From positions 282,702 through 346,701 of the forward strand of contig BDGG01000013.1 in NCBI GenBank assembly GCA_001949185.1: DNA of 64,000 bases, given 5' to 3'. How positions within the stretch are numbered: position 1 is the stretch's first letter; every line of letters begins with the position of its first letter. The notes beneath the pieces are model-generated. The model saw nothing but the letters and a program-made list of their open reading frames with translations. It did no database searches and was not told where the DNA came from. The stretch comes from Ramazzottius varieornatus (Eukaryota; Tardigrada; Eutardigrada; Parachela; Ramazzottiidae). Shown here piece after piece: positions 1 through 11,182 of the stretch. The position numbers and the translations under genes are program-made.

Positions 1-27
1 AACGAGAAAGTGTGGTTTTTAATTCAG

Positions 28-712
28 GTGTATTACTACGCTTCGAATCAGACGGTGCACACGATCTATCCAGATGGCAGCAACGTCTACCAGTTTGCAA
101 AGTAGAGAATGCTTGACGGCACATTTGGTCATTTTTCTACGGTATTTTGGCAGAACGGTATCGTTCTTTGCAGTAATCAAACAGAGAAGAACCTGGTGGA
201 TGGTAGCCGGGAAATCCAGTACGGCGACATGCTGATCAAGACGGTGTACCCCAACGGTGACGAACAATGCAAGTATCCAGACGGTAATGTGGAGTATTGG
301 AGCGAGAAGGACCAAACCAGGACTATCTACTTCTCGAATGGCGAAGTCGAAACCCACACTAAAGAATGGAAGGTGCGTTAGGGTTACTCAAAGTGGCGCA
401 CCTTTGCGTGGTTATGGGCTGGGAGTGTGCGTTACTTGAGACAACGAGCTTGCATCTTTCGTTTGCCGGCTTCCCAAATACCTTGATTTGCAAAACAACA
501 CTGGATATGGGCTGTATTTTCAGAGAAGGGATTTTCCTGATGGGTCGCAAAAGACAGTCTTCGCCAGTGGACGGTGTGAGACGCGGTATGCGAATGGCAG
601 GATACGGATAAAAAATAGTCACGGTAAACTAGTGTTCGACACGGAAGGTATTTCTGATCATGATAACTCAGACGGAAAATTTTCTTCGAGTCCTGTAAAG
701 TTAATCAGGTAA
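28..712 (+). CDS. C-terminal end of a CENPJ/CPAP/SAS-4-like centriolar protein (5' part outside window)
   Basis: Three exons at 28..101, 174..372 and 524..712 join in frame and give a protein end rich in short beta repeats of the form YPDG / YPNGD / YPDGN / FPDGS / YANGR. This is the pattern of the TCP10/G-box domain at the C-terminus of CPAP/SAS-4, a centriole assembly factor whose G-box binds STIL/Ana2 and forms a free-standing beta sheet. The first exon follows an acceptor ending aattcag, so the gene begins upstream of the window. The intron at 102..173 also has an open frame that could be read through after a stop at 103, but splicing removes that stop and restores the G-box periodicity. 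The second intron carries a family A hairpin. The alternative is the related TCP10 or TCP10L proteins, which share only this domain. The domain call is firm, the exact family member less so. Confidence 0.75.
389..440. repeat. Family A palindromic element (CENPJ-like intron 2)
   Basis: Left arm AAAGTGGCGCACC near 390..402 and right arm GTGTGCGTTACTTGAG near 425..440 are imperfect inverted copies around a short loop. A further outer match, CGTTTGCCGGCTTCCC, lies near 462..477. The element sits wholly inside the 373..523 intron. Confidence 0.65.
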
Positions 713-1313
713 ATCTTTTTTTTAAATTCTTTTTTGTTAAGCGATTTTCCTGTCGTTTATGTTTTCCGACATCTTAACTTTCAAATTTGTAAACAATTGA
801 CACCGTTGAGAGTCTTTCGACAGACGGTGTATAGACTTACACGCGTAGCACGAGGTTTTTCTTCAAGTAACCGTATCATCTTGACGAAGGGATCGAATGA
901 CTGAGCTATCGAGGTTCTCTTCTTCTTTCTTGATTCTCTTGACCGACCTTCCCTCTTCTTACCATCGTTCTTACTGCCACTCTGCCTCAAGACAAGGGCG
1001 TTTGACTTTGTCCGACTCTTTTGATTTCGAGGAAAAGTTCTTTTGTGCGATTAAAAGACGGACCAGAAGAGAGACTAAAAGTCGAACGCGGATGCGCTGA
1101 TAAGACGCTGACGGAGCCATGATAGCCATCGGCCTATCGTCTTGACAGAACGACGTTAGGCGAAAGTCCGGTGCATAGTCCAAATTTCGTTCAGACTGAT
1201 TACGCCATCTTGACCAACGTTTCGAGTAGAAACTACACTGATGAGAGATCGCATAGGCGCGCTACTTCTAACTTTCTGGTTGTATATTTTATATTTGATA
1301 TTTGGCGAGAAGA
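713..1313. other. Intergenic region between the CENPJ-like gene and PAICS
   Basis: About 600 bases between a 3' end and a 5' end on the same strand. It begins with T-rich sequence (714-740) that probably belongs to the 3' UTR of the upstream gene. The rest should hold the PAICS promoter and 5' UTR. An AT-rich stretch at 1283-1302 (tatattttatatttgatatt) lies just before the start codon. No conserved coding frame is seen. Confidence 0.5.
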
Positions 1314-3390
1314 ATGAACGGAAAGTCGGATATGCCACTGGGTGCGGTGCTGAGCGAGGGAAAGACCAAGATCGTCTACGAGCTTCCCCATCGTCCCGGC
1401 CATGTCCTGATCAAATCCAAGGACCGCATAACTGCCGGCGATGGCGCCAAATTTGACGACATGGCCGGCAAAGCTGCGATTTCAAACCAGACCGCTTCCA
1501 GTATCTTCCAGTTCCTCAACGAAGTCGGTGAGTTATTCTTAAAGAACCGGTTCTTCGTACAGTTTGCATATGGGAGCTCGACGAACAAACCCAACCCAGA
1601 TTGTTCCCCAAGTGGCGCACATTTACAGCGTTATTGGCCGCGAGCACGCGCCACTTGAGGGATGATCTGGCCGAGTTTGGTTGTTTACCAAAGCGGCGCA
1701 TGTCTTCGGTGGCATTGGCTGAACGAGTGCGCCACTTGGGGAAAAACGGACTTGTCGAGTCCGAACGTTTCTTGAGGTGCAAAAACTTTTCGTATGGTAA
1801 GGTCTAGGAAGTCAGCAGCGTTTTTATTACAGGTATTAAGAACCATTTTGTGGAACAGTACGATGACTCTTCCTTCCTCGCTCGACGATGCCACATGATC
1901 CCCATCGAGTTCGTCACTCGCCGCCTGGCCACCGGATCCTTCCTCAAGCGCAACCCCGGCGTCCCAGAGAAACACGTGTTCAACCCGCCTCTGCTGGAGA
2001 CTTTCTTCAAGGTGGGTGCCGTTCTTCAGAAATGCAGACAATTAAATATAACCGCGACCGAAAATTAACCGAATTTCGTTGAAGGACGATGCGAACCACG
2101 ACCCACAATGGTCCAGCGAGCAGATCGTGACCGCCACTTTTGAAGACCTCAACGATAAAGACTTCAAGTTCAAGTTGTCCAGAGAGAAGCTTGACGCCGT
2201 CCTGGAAGAGACACGAGCGATCTTTGAGATCCTAGAACGAGCCTGGAAGACTCGTGACTGCACACTGGTTGACATGAAGATCGAGTTCGGCATCGACCAC
2301 GAAACCGGCAAGTCGAACCTACTTCCGGGTGATCAGCCAACCGTTTTGAACCTGACTATCCTTTGCTCTTTTCTTTCTTCAGGAGAAATCATTCTAGCTG
2401 ACATCATCGACAGCGACTCTTGGCGATTGTGGCCGCAAGGTGACCGTGCAAAGATGAAGGACAAGCAAGTCTACCGAGAGATGGCACAAGTTACCCAGGA
2501 AGGCCTGTCCACCGTCAAGAAGAATTTCCAATGGATCGCCAATGAGTTACAGGTGGCATAGCCAGCAAATGTCTCCCGTCAGTTCAGGAATGATGCTGTG
2601 GCTTTTCGTAGGTCATCTTTGCACATGAAATCACCGCGGAAGCTGCGATCTTCATGGGTTCGCCAAGTGACAAGGACCACTGCGAGAAGATCAAGCAGGA
2701 AATCGCCAAGTTCGGTATCAACTCCACGTTGGTGGTCGCTTCGGCGCATAAGTCTACCGAATACACTCTTCGCAAGGCTGCTGAATTTGAAGGTACAAGT
2801 ATGCCAAATCTATATGGGCGCCAAGCGCGAAAACGATAAGATTGTCTTTCCAAGTAGCGCACGTTTTCGATCAGTAACAGTGCAAAAGTGCGCCGCTTGG
2901 TCGAATTTGGTTCTGCCGAGCTCCCAGATACTTCACCCTGTCGTGGCGGACTTCCTTCCTGTTGTTTTTTTAACGGTGTTCGTTCTTTTTAGGAAAGGAT
3001 GTTCCAGTTGTTTTCGTGGCAGTGGCTGGACGCAGTAACGGTCTAGGTCCAGTCCTGTCCGGAAACGTCCTGGCTCCTGTCATTAACTGCCCACCTCCCT
3101 CTCCCGAACTGTCCGAAGATATCTGGTCCTCCCTGCGGGTCCCCACAGGTAAGCAACAGCATAATGGTTCTCGGACCGTTTTCTTTATCTCTCGCCGTAC
3201 GAAAGCAGTTCAAGTACTGACAACTTTCCCCTACCTTCCAGGGCTCGGATGTACCACCGTTCTGTACCCAGGCGCGTGTGCTTTCGCCGTTGCCAGTATT
3301 CTCGCCTTGTCAGACTTCAAGATCTGGGCCTACTTCAAGGCTCGCCAAACTAACCAAAAGACCAGCATCATCCTGGCCAACAAGCAGTAA
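1314..3390 (+). CDS. PAICS: Bifunctional phosphoribosylaminoimidazole carboxylase / SAICAR synthetase
   Basis: Seven exons: 1314..1527, 1833..2011, 2085..2307, 2383..2552, 2612..2792, 2993..3148, 3242..3390. They join to 423 codons plus stop, against about 425 aa in vertebrate PAICS. The enzyme carries out two steps of de novo purine synthesis in the cytosol: CAIR formation from AIR and ligation of aspartate to give SAICAR. The N-terminal SAICAR synthetase half shows LSEGKTKIVYEL, MIPIEFVTRRLATGSFLKR and LADIIDSDSWRLWP. The C-terminal PurE half shows MGSPSDKDHCEKI, ASAHK and FVAVAGRSNGLGP, the nucleotide-binding and active-site motifs. I chose the ATG at 1314. A TTG lies in frame 12 bases upstream, and a second Met follows at residue 7. 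Intron 3 (2308..2382) uses a GC donor; if retained it would add 25 in-frame residues that other PAICS proteins lack. Introns 1 and 5 hold family A hairpins. Confidence 0.96.
1571..1768. repeat. Two abutting family A palindromes in PAICS intron 1
   Basis: The first copy has arms at 1606..1620 (ccccaagtggcgcac) and 1644..1659 (gcacgcgccacttgag), with outer sequence gggagctcgacgaacaaac at 1572. The second has arms at 1688..1702 and 1724..1741 (gtgcgccacttgggg) followed by ggacttgtcgag. Both loops contain attggc. The 305-nt intron is mostly made of these elements. Confidence 0.8.
2848..2900. repeat. Family A palindrome in PAICS intron 5
   Basis: Left arm ttccaagtagcgcac and right arm agtgcgccgcttgg, followed by an outer segment ending gccgagctccc near 2926. 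That outer end matches other copies at about 1572 and 12630. Confidence 0.75.
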
Positions 3391-3752
3391 AGCAAACAAC
3401 ACTTCTTCGACGCTGCATGATGTTATTTTTTCGCCATGCTTCCCAGCGATGTCCGTAAGAGTTTCTTTTTACTGCGTATACGTCTCATCTGATATTGTCT
3501 TATTCATCATGAAGCTTTACTGTAAGTCTGAAACAAAAGAGCCCTGGAAAGCTGAGCAGCGCCGAAAGCGAGCTGTGAAATAGTACCGTCACCAAGAATG
3601 GCCAAAATGAATGAAATACCACTGTAAAAATATCGCACGGGGAAAACCGAGTAAACAGAAGTAAACTGAAAATTATTGGACAGGGAATGTCTCGTTTTAT
3701 ATCTCATACAGCGCGGGAAAAGAACTAAGCAAGAAAAAATTACAAGGATACT
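3391..3752. other. Convergent 3' ends of PAICS (+) and AP3D1 (-)
   Basis: About 360 bases between two converging stop codons, expected to hold both 3' UTRs. No extra gene or repeat was recognised. On the minus strand an A/T-rich stretch near 3728-3745 may belong to the AP3D1 3' UTR. Confidence 0.4.
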
Positions 3753-6700
3753 CTAAGCTGTTGCTTTCTTAAAGGAAGCCGCGATTTCTTCCAGCAAAGG
3801 CCCAGTCAGCGCTCCATCCGCCGACTTCGCCGTCATCACCAGCTTATTCTTTCCCCCACTACCCGCCGTGAACTTGACCATCAATGCCACCCTTTGTTGC
3901 AACACCGACATGGCATGCAGTGTGGCCGAACTGGCTACTTGTTCCACCAAGAAGAACCTTCCTTGAAAGCCAATCTTGCTCAACACTTCCTCGAAGCCCA
4001 TCCCGACTTCCACACTCAAGTCTCCACTGCTATTCAGTTCACCACACTCTAACAGCATGGAGAACTCATCCACTGAAATCTGAACAGGTAAGAGGAAGGC
4101 TGAAGCAGGCAGGGCTAGCTTGAAGTCGCGCACTTCCTGCTTGGCCGTTCCACTTCCTGTCAAGTACGTCAGGCTGCCTCGTAAAGTCTGGGCTGCTGCG
4201 CTGGTACTTTTCAGGTTCAGCACCAACGTGACATTCCAGCTGGCTTTGGCGGACAACATAGAGTGTTTCACGGGCATTTCTGCACCGAGTTGGGACTGAT
4301 CGACAGACATGCCAACGCTGTCCACCACTTCGAAGGCGATGTTCCGTAAGACGCCTTCGCTCAACTTGGAAGCAAAGACAATGTTTAGGGCGATCTGCCG
4401 TGAGGCAGCATCGTACACGTAAGTGTCATATTCCACCTGGAAAACGATCGATGAGTCAGAAAACAGTCAAGCAGGTCGAGAAATAGAACAAAGCTGACTT
4501 CAGCGCGAACCTGCATACAACAGACCGTGAACAGAGCCCTAACCGGAAAAACGCAGGTACGTGCAAAAGTCGCGACCAAGTAAACGAGACTCTGGCACGG
4601 ACCTGCATACAAGGAGCCACACTTCAATATAGACCGGAAGTAAGCAGGTGCGTGCAAACTGAATTTTCTCTCGTTTCGCACTTCGCTACGAGCGTAGCCC
4701 GTCTTACCTTGATGTTCTGATCTTCCAACAATGTTACGAACCGCGACACGCTTCCACTTTCTGTCATGGGTGAGGAGCCTGTCGTGGTAGGTTCTTCCAG
4801 CTCGACGCCGAAGGCTTCCTCGTAGCCTGTCTTGTCCACCACTTCCGGTGCTTCGTCGATCAGCTCTTCTTCGACAGAATGGGAACGAAGTTTGTCTCGC
4901 GTTGACTTTTTCTTCTTCTTGCCGTCTTTCTCGTCCTTCTTTAAGGTTTTTTTGACTTCCTTCTCGCTTAAAGGTTTCACATTGAGCGATTTCGGTCGTT
5001 CCTTCTCTGTTTTCGCGTTCTTCGTTGCACTTGATTGGTTAGTTGATTCGCCGTTTTCAGCCTTCTTCAGGTTCGCCACTTCCTCGTTCGAGCTCAACCA
5101 GAAACTCAAGTCATCTGCTGCGTTGATGTTCTTCTTCGTGACTTCCTCAGCCTTCAGAGGGATAGTTTCTTCCTTTACCTTGTCTTTCTCGCCCGCAACT
5201 GCTGCCAGAGTATCGTCGATGGAAATCAACGACGGTTCTCCAGCTTCTTCCTTGCGTTTCTTTTTCTTCTCCTTCACTTCACCCCCGTCTTCTGTGCTCT
5301 TCGATGACTTCTTTTTCTTCTTCTCATCCTTTTCTTCCTTAGTTGTACGCGACCTCTTCTCCTTCTTACTTGCTACAAAAGGAAAAGAAGCGTCAGTTGA
5401 TCGTACCAAATTCCCAACGGTCGCTGTTTCAAACTATAGATTCTTGATTGGTCAAGTGGGCGGCCTCACCTGTGTCAGGCTGGCTTCTAACAGGCTCCGC
5501 CCCTCCGGTCTTCAACTGGACCGCCCTGTGCGCTCCAACGGGCAATCGTTCTTCCGGCCTCAACGGCGACTGGATATCGATGTTCAGCGCTCTGTACGGA
5601 TCATCATGGTCACTTCCGGCATCGGACAACGTGGCGCCTTCCGGCATTTCGCCCATGTCCCTGTTGACCACATGGGCCGTGACACCACCCTCGTCATCAC
5701 TGACCGTTGCGCCACTGCGTTTCTTGCTGGACTTCTTGGACTTTCGCTTGACTTCCTCATTGCGTTCCTTCTTTTGCTGTCGGAGATACCTGTCGCTGGA
5801 CGTCAGGCCGGGGATGGTACCGTCTCCAGCTGCAGTGGCTGTCTTGGGGGTCTCAGGACTGGAGAAGAGGCTGGAAGTGGGACGACTGGCTGGCTTGGTG
5901 GCTGGCTTGATGTAGTAGGGGTTGCTGGCTTGTTCCATCAAGCGCCGCTCGCGTAGTTCGGCAGTTTCTTTCTCGGTAAGACTGGGATATTCAACGCCTT
6001 CACCCTCTTCTGGAACTTCCTCTGATTGTACCTGCGACGAGAAACACCCGTTAATATACCGGAGCTCGGTAATCGAACTCGTTACGACCATCAAGACTTC
6101 AGTGATATGGGCTGACAGCGCCACTTGCAAAAGTTCGTTTGCCGAGCTATGAAAAAATAAAGCGATAAAGACACGCACACCAGTTTAGAATCAAAATCTT
6201 TCGCGTGAATTTCACTGTCAGTTTTGTGAAGGTAACGGAAGCAGAAAGAACTTACACCGAAGGCGCCTTTGTTCTTGGGAGTTTTACGTCTAACTTTCTT
6301 GAACCGTGGTGACTGCCCTTCCTCCTCGTCATCTTCTCCACTTCTTGTCTTTTCCACCGCCGGCTCGTTGATCCAAGCTTCCAAGTTCAGACCTTCCGGT
6401 ACTGGAACCTTTTTCTGGGCTTGCGGTGCTACTGGGTTGAGTTCGCCAGCATACAGAGCCTGCACAGCCCCGGCTACCCTGCTTCCACTCTGCTGAAGAG
6501 CCAACGATGTCTGGACGACTTGCAGCAATGCCGAAGCCTGCAGAAACAGTCGAAATAGAGCCACACGGCCAAACAAGAGTGAAACGAACATGATTCAGTC
6601 AGCTTCAAACACCTACGTACAACGGAGCCGTGGACTCAGCGTACATCGGAAGTATGCAAGTGAGTGCAAAACCGACACACCTTGCAGAACATAGGTCCAC

Positions 6701-9318
6701 AGTATTGTACGTACCCGTTCCTGGACTTCGAGCTCAGAACTGCCGACGAAGATGTTTAGACGGTCGAGGAGGAGTTGTCCAACCGCGCTGATGATTTCGC
6801 TGTCGTCTTCCGCTTCAGCCTTGGTTATCACCTTTGAGTAGAGCTTGCCGATGTTCTGGACATAGACAGCTTGAATATGGGCTGGGAAGTGCGTCACTTT
6901 GGACTTGAGCATGGCTTCCATCGTGTCGCGCGGATCGATCAGATGCCTGCGAACCACATGGAACATTCACCTTTGTCCAAAGAACGACAAACGAAGAAGT
7001 ACTTACTCGGAGAACTCTCCGCAAATCCAAGCAGCCGCCAAGAGGACTTCATGCACAGTACTCCCGTGTGCATTCAGAGGCAGCCTGTGGGCATTCTCCA
7101 GTAAAAGGGCCTGCAAGACAACAGAAATTTAGAGACTCGGTAGATAAACTCGACCAGTGGCACATGCTTTCAGTGCTACAGTACTAGCTGAGAGCACGCA
7201 CCACTTGTAAACTCAACCAGATTGCTTTCCCAAGCGGCGCATATTTTGTCACTGGCTGGAGCGTGCGCCACTTGGGAAAACAATCTTCTCGAGTCTGCCT
7301 GCCAAGATCCGATTCAGGTTCACATAACATCACAGTCGAAACATTCAAGAAAAAATCCCACTTTATTTGTACCATCTGCTGGACGATGAAATGTCGCACA
7401 GACGAAACTCTCACGGCGACGTCCAGTAGCTGTGCGGCGATCTGACTTCCGTGATGGATGCCTTCCATCTTAGTCAGATCGACCAGAACGCTCACATACC
7501 TGTAATGGAAAAAGTCTCGTACAAGTTCCCATTAGGAAATGGTGAACATAGTTTCTTCGTACCATTCAAAGTCGACGATGTACTGGTAGTTATTCTGCGA
7601 GCAAATATGGATGATCTTGCTCAAAAGTTCGTCGCGGTACCCCGAACCCTCCGCTTTCTCCATGTGATCCATCAATTTCTTTACGATGTCTACCAGTGTC
7701 TTCTTATTCACCATACCGTAAAGCAAGTCCAAAGCTCGGAGTCGAATGCTTTCGTCTCTGTCATCGAGACATTGCAAGATGAGGTCCTTCAGCGACAAAA
7801 CGCTCTTCGGATGCGCCTAGAAAACCAAATATAGGATCCCAAATTAAGTCACCGCAAATTTAAAACATCTCGCTGAAAAGTTCTTTTGATATTTTTATGA
7901 ATTTTTTTTAATTGTCCATTGTTTATTTGCTGGATAATTTTCTTGCCTGTAGGATTTTCGACATGGCCAACAGGCCCAAATATTTCAAGTTCTGATCGGA
8001 GTCTTCAATTAATATCCTCAGTTTCTGCACACAGAGCTGTATGGACGACGTGTGGTCAGGAAGCGCCGAAGCCACAGAGAGCAGAACGGCAATAACGGTG
8101 TTGATGCATTCATACAAGAGCGACATGGCGGAAGTGGAATGAATAAGCGTCGTCAGAGGCTCGATCAGCTTCTTCCCTAGACGCGGCTCTAAGGGCGTCA
8201 GTGCGCCGAACAGCTTGATTATCTTGATCAGCATCCAGTTGTTCGTCGAGTTAGTCATCAGCTTGAAGAATGTTGGCGCGAGAGCCAGGTAGTTCTTGGG
8301 ATGCTTGCGAGCAAGTTCACAAATGACGTTGACTGCGGCGGACTGAACACCTGAAAAAAATCAAAGAAAATTCGATTATTTTTCCGAATATTTTTCCTAC
8401 TGTAAATAACCTTCTGGAAAGATTTACCCACGATGCTATGACGAGAAAAATTCTAAAGTTTCGAGAACAGAAATTGTTTTTGATGTTATAAAAACTTCTC
8501 AGTGTTAGCGATGGTTGATTGAATCACCGGTGTTCTAAATTGAATGACCAACCTGGATCAGGGTCTTCCAGTTTCTCCTTCAGCCTCGCGAAGCACGGCC
8601 TGAGCGCATCAGGGTACTTAAGAAAGACTTTATACAGCAATAGTACTGCTCGTTTACGAATGTAGTATTTGGAAGAAGACATCAGGGACATGGCGTCGTT
8701 GGCTAGGTCTCTGGCGAGGTCCGTCGAGATGAAGCAGGAGAGGGCACCCAGCGCAATGCTGGCGTCGTATAAGTTGGGCGACGTGATGTCCTTGCGAATC
8801 ATGTTGGTGGTCAGCATCAGAACGTCCGTGTCTTCGGAGAAGGTTTGAGAGGCTGCCAGGTAGCCCACGCGCTTGCAGGTGAAGCGCGGGGAGGACATCA
8901 CTTCGATGATGTTGAAGGCGGCCCACGAGATGTCGTAGCCTAACATCTGCAAGTATGCTAGCTTCTCGATAGCGTTCGTCTTGACGGCAATGTTGTCTTG
9001 CTTGAGCTCTTGCTTTATTTCGTCGATACATTGTGCGATATAGCGAGCCTAAAAGAACACCACAAAGAGGTATATATTACGATTTACGATCTGCCAGAAG
9101 AACAAGTAAACTCGACAAAATTGCTTTCCTAAGCGGCGCACGTTTCCGGTGTTATTGGCTGAAAGAGTGAGTCACTTGAGAACACCACTCAATGCCACTT
9201 TCAAGCGAATTTTTACCTCGTTATCGCGATTGTTTCGAATTCCTCGAACCAAATCCGTCAAACTCTTGTCGAACAATCGCTCGATGTTCCCTTTGACTTT
9301 ACGAAGGGCTAGAGCCAT
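3753..9318 (-). CDS. AP3D1: AP-3 adaptor complex subunit delta
   Basis: Eleven exons on the minus strand: 9217..9318, 8553..9048, 7947..8350, 7563..7816, 7373..7499, 7007..7110, 6715..6946, 6256..6537, 5470..6031, 4708..5372, 3753..4436. Together they make 1303 codons plus stop. The protein is the large delta chain of AP-3, which sorts cargo from endosomes to lysosome-related organelles. The N-terminal adaptin trunk of HEAT repeats is very conserved (LQMLGYDISWAAFNIIEVMS, TNSTNNWMLIKIIKLFGALT, SIQLCVQKLRILIEDSDQNL). The signature LNPVAPQAQKKVPVPEGL and DPYRALNIDIQSPL in the hinge are typical of delta. A long Lys/Glu hinge (about 4900-5370) and a C-terminal ear follow. Start MALALRKVKGNIERLFDKSL matches the family start. 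Intron 3 appears to use a GC donor (CAG/gcaaga at 7941-7946). Introns 1 and 5 carry family A hairpins; introns 7 and 10 carry family B repeats. Confidence 0.96.
4508..4660. repeat. Two family B palindromes in AP3D1 intron 10
   Basis: Two units about 55-60 bp long, near 4508-4567 and 4600-4660. Each opens with cctgcatacaa and closes with a degenerate gcaggt followed by acgtgcaaa or gcgtgcaaa. The spacing and arms match the family B units in DET1 introns. Confidence 0.65.
6608..6672. repeat. Degenerate family B palindrome in AP3D1 intron 7
   Basis: Reads cacctacgtacaacgg ... gtatgcaagtgagtgcaaaa, an eroded version of the family B arms, inside the intron between 6537 and 6715. Confidence 0.5.
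7193..7280. repeat. Family A palindrome with an extra half copy in AP3D1 intron 5
   Basis: A complete unit has arms at 7227..7242 (ttcccaagcggcgcat) and 7261..7279 (gcgtgcgccacttggg). Before it, 7193..7208 (gagcacgcaccacttg) is a right arm of another, truncated copy. The sequence aactcaaccagattgc between them matches the outer part of the element. Confidence 0.75.
9128..9180. repeat. Family A palindrome in AP3D1 intron 1
   Basis: Arms cctaagcggcgcacg and gagtgagtcacttgag, loop containing ttattggctg, preceded by aactcgacaaaattgc. Lies in the 168-nt first intron. Confidence 0.7.
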
Positions 9319-10130
9319 GGTGTTACGACGAGGCTAGGCGATTGGGAATATCTTAGGTTGGTAACCAACCTGGAAAGACAAACGGAAGATGAACACAAAG
9401 TGGCCAAAGTCTGTGATTTATTAACGAAGCCCGGAACAGCATGAGATCCATATGGCGCCAACAAACTATTAACATCGTGGGAGAATAATCAGTGTGGGAG
9501 AACTGCAGTTGTATAATCACCAGCCATTTGCGCGGATTAATCGATAAAAGGGAACGCGTGTCAGGATTGCCAAAGATTTCACACTTACCCGTTCCGCAGC
9601 AGCTTCAGACCGATTCCTCCGGCGCACAACCAGCGTAACGTGCCTATGGAATCTCCGATCCGGACTAAGGAAATGTGGTTCATAAGCAAAGAAAACTCTC
9701 GGGTCTGGAGGCGAGACGTGTAACTTCCTCCGCAGGAAATGAATTTTACGCAATTTTCCTGGAGGGTGACCCAAGGGCAACTTTCATCACGCCCACGACG
9801 TCACAAATTCACAAGCGTGTGTTTTACGTATTACCTACAGCTGCCGCATGTCGTCTCGCCACGTGACAATATACCGTACTATTCTGATTGCGAAGCCACG
9901 TGCCACCTTGTTTCGTGCGCCGTAGCCTGCACCTCGAAAACGAACTTTATGAACTTCACTTTTAGAGTATTTCGTACAGTCTCTGAAACTTCTACAGTTG
10001 TTCCCGTATCAGCTAAAGACACATTGTACAATAACGGGGTCTACAAACGCCCAAAAATGGCAATGTAAGACTTACGGTAGAAATCTCCGAAAGCAAAATT
10101 CGAAAACAGAGTGAGAAACCCGCAAGGCCC
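9319..10130. other. Intergenic region upstream of AP3D1 and downstream of GTF2F2
   Basis: About 810 bases. It should contain the AP3D1 promoter and 5' UTR (near 9320-9700) and the GTF2F2 3' UTR (near 10050-10130). Open frames here show no family resemblance, and no repeat or RNA gene was recognised. Confidence 0.4.
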
Positions 10131-11182
10131 TCAGTGAGTACGATACTCTGGTTTCAGCTGGTAAGTACTCTTATGCTCGCCTTTGCTAACGTATTCACAA
10201 TACTCTTTCAGAACCTCTTTGAGGAAACCGACGGGTTGTTTGGTTATCTCGGCGAGATCAGGCATAGTGTAGTACTGATGCTTCTCGAAGGCGGTCATGA
10301 TGCGCTCAACAACCACCTCTCTGTCTTCTCGTAGACGCTTCTCCGGCTTGGCTTCCTTCTCCTCTCCCCGACCCTTTCGCTTCAGCTGATTATTCATGGT
10401 CGGCTTGAAGTTGTTGACCACCTTGTCGTACAGTAGAGCTGTTCGGACAGGCGTTTGGGCTTTTTTGATCTGCTCCTGCTTCATCTTCATATACTTGTCA
10501 CCGCCAGCACCCAGCGGGCGGATGTCTGCGCGACGGTTGACGAAGCCATCCATGACCAAACTTCCGGGAGCGGAACCACTTGCGTCCGTGTTGTTCTTGA
10601 CCAGGACAGCCATCTTCTGAGAAGTAAACTGGACCAGGGGTACTTCGTACTCCAGCGGAACATCTTTCTCCAAAGCACCTTCCTTTATCTGTAAGAAAAA
10701 GAGTCGACAAGGTGAGTAAATTAAACGAGCTGCGGTCAGCAAATCTACAGAAAACTGAGAAACATGCTACGGTACCGGTATCAGTATGCTTGAGGAAACA
10801 CTGTAAGCTACAGATATAGATACAGCTGAGTCGCAAAAGATCGGCAACCGACCCAGATCAATCAGAGCATGAAATCACAACGGATAGGCAGACCACCGGT
10901 ACGATTCGTGACGCCATGCGTGGATCTTCTGAACAGTGAACAAACCGGGAAACTGACTCGACAACCAACCTTGAGAACGATGGACAACTTGCTGGGGTCG
11001 GCAGCGTCTTTAGCAATACTAAGCTGCCCTATATCCTCTCTAGCAGCTTTCTCGAAGGCGACACCTAAATATTTGGGGACTTTAATGAGCCAAACCGGAC
11101 GTGTGCTGTTGCTGCAGTCCAGTTTCTGGCCAGGAGCTTCTTGAGTGGATGGAGTCGCGCTTAATGTTGGCTGCTGCGCCAT
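10131..11182 (-). CDS. GTF2F2: General transcription factor IIF subunit 2 (TFIIF beta / RAP30)
   Basis: Two exons, 10970..11182 and 10131..10688, give 256 codons plus stop (vertebrate RAP30 is about 249 aa). TFIIF beta binds RNA polymerase II and helps promoter loading and elongation in the nucleus. The N-terminal dimerisation part shows WLIKVPKYLGVAFEKA and QLSIAKD. The middle has KVVNNFKP. The C-terminal winged helix has FEKHQYYTMPDLAEITKQPV, FLKEVLKEYC and ends LKPEYRTH. The start is the ATG at 11182 (MAQQPTLSA); an upstream TTG in frame is unlikely in an animal gene. A 281-nt intron follows codon 71. It lies head-to-tail upstream of AP3D1 on the same strand. Confidence 0.95.

Noticed and set aside
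109-381. Unspliced open frame MLDGTFG... as a separate small gene
   Set aside because: Most of it is exon 2 of the CENPJ-like gene; the first 65 bases are intron with a good acceptor at 173.
781-1183. Overlapping short open frames upstream of PAICS on both strands
   Set aside because: Low-complexity Arg/Ser composition, no domain, and no splice or start context.
4832-5956. 374-codon plus-strand open frame rich in Ser and Phe
   Set aside because: It is the antisense shadow of the Lys/Glu-rich hinge of AP3D1, where GAA/AAG codons read as TTC/CTT.
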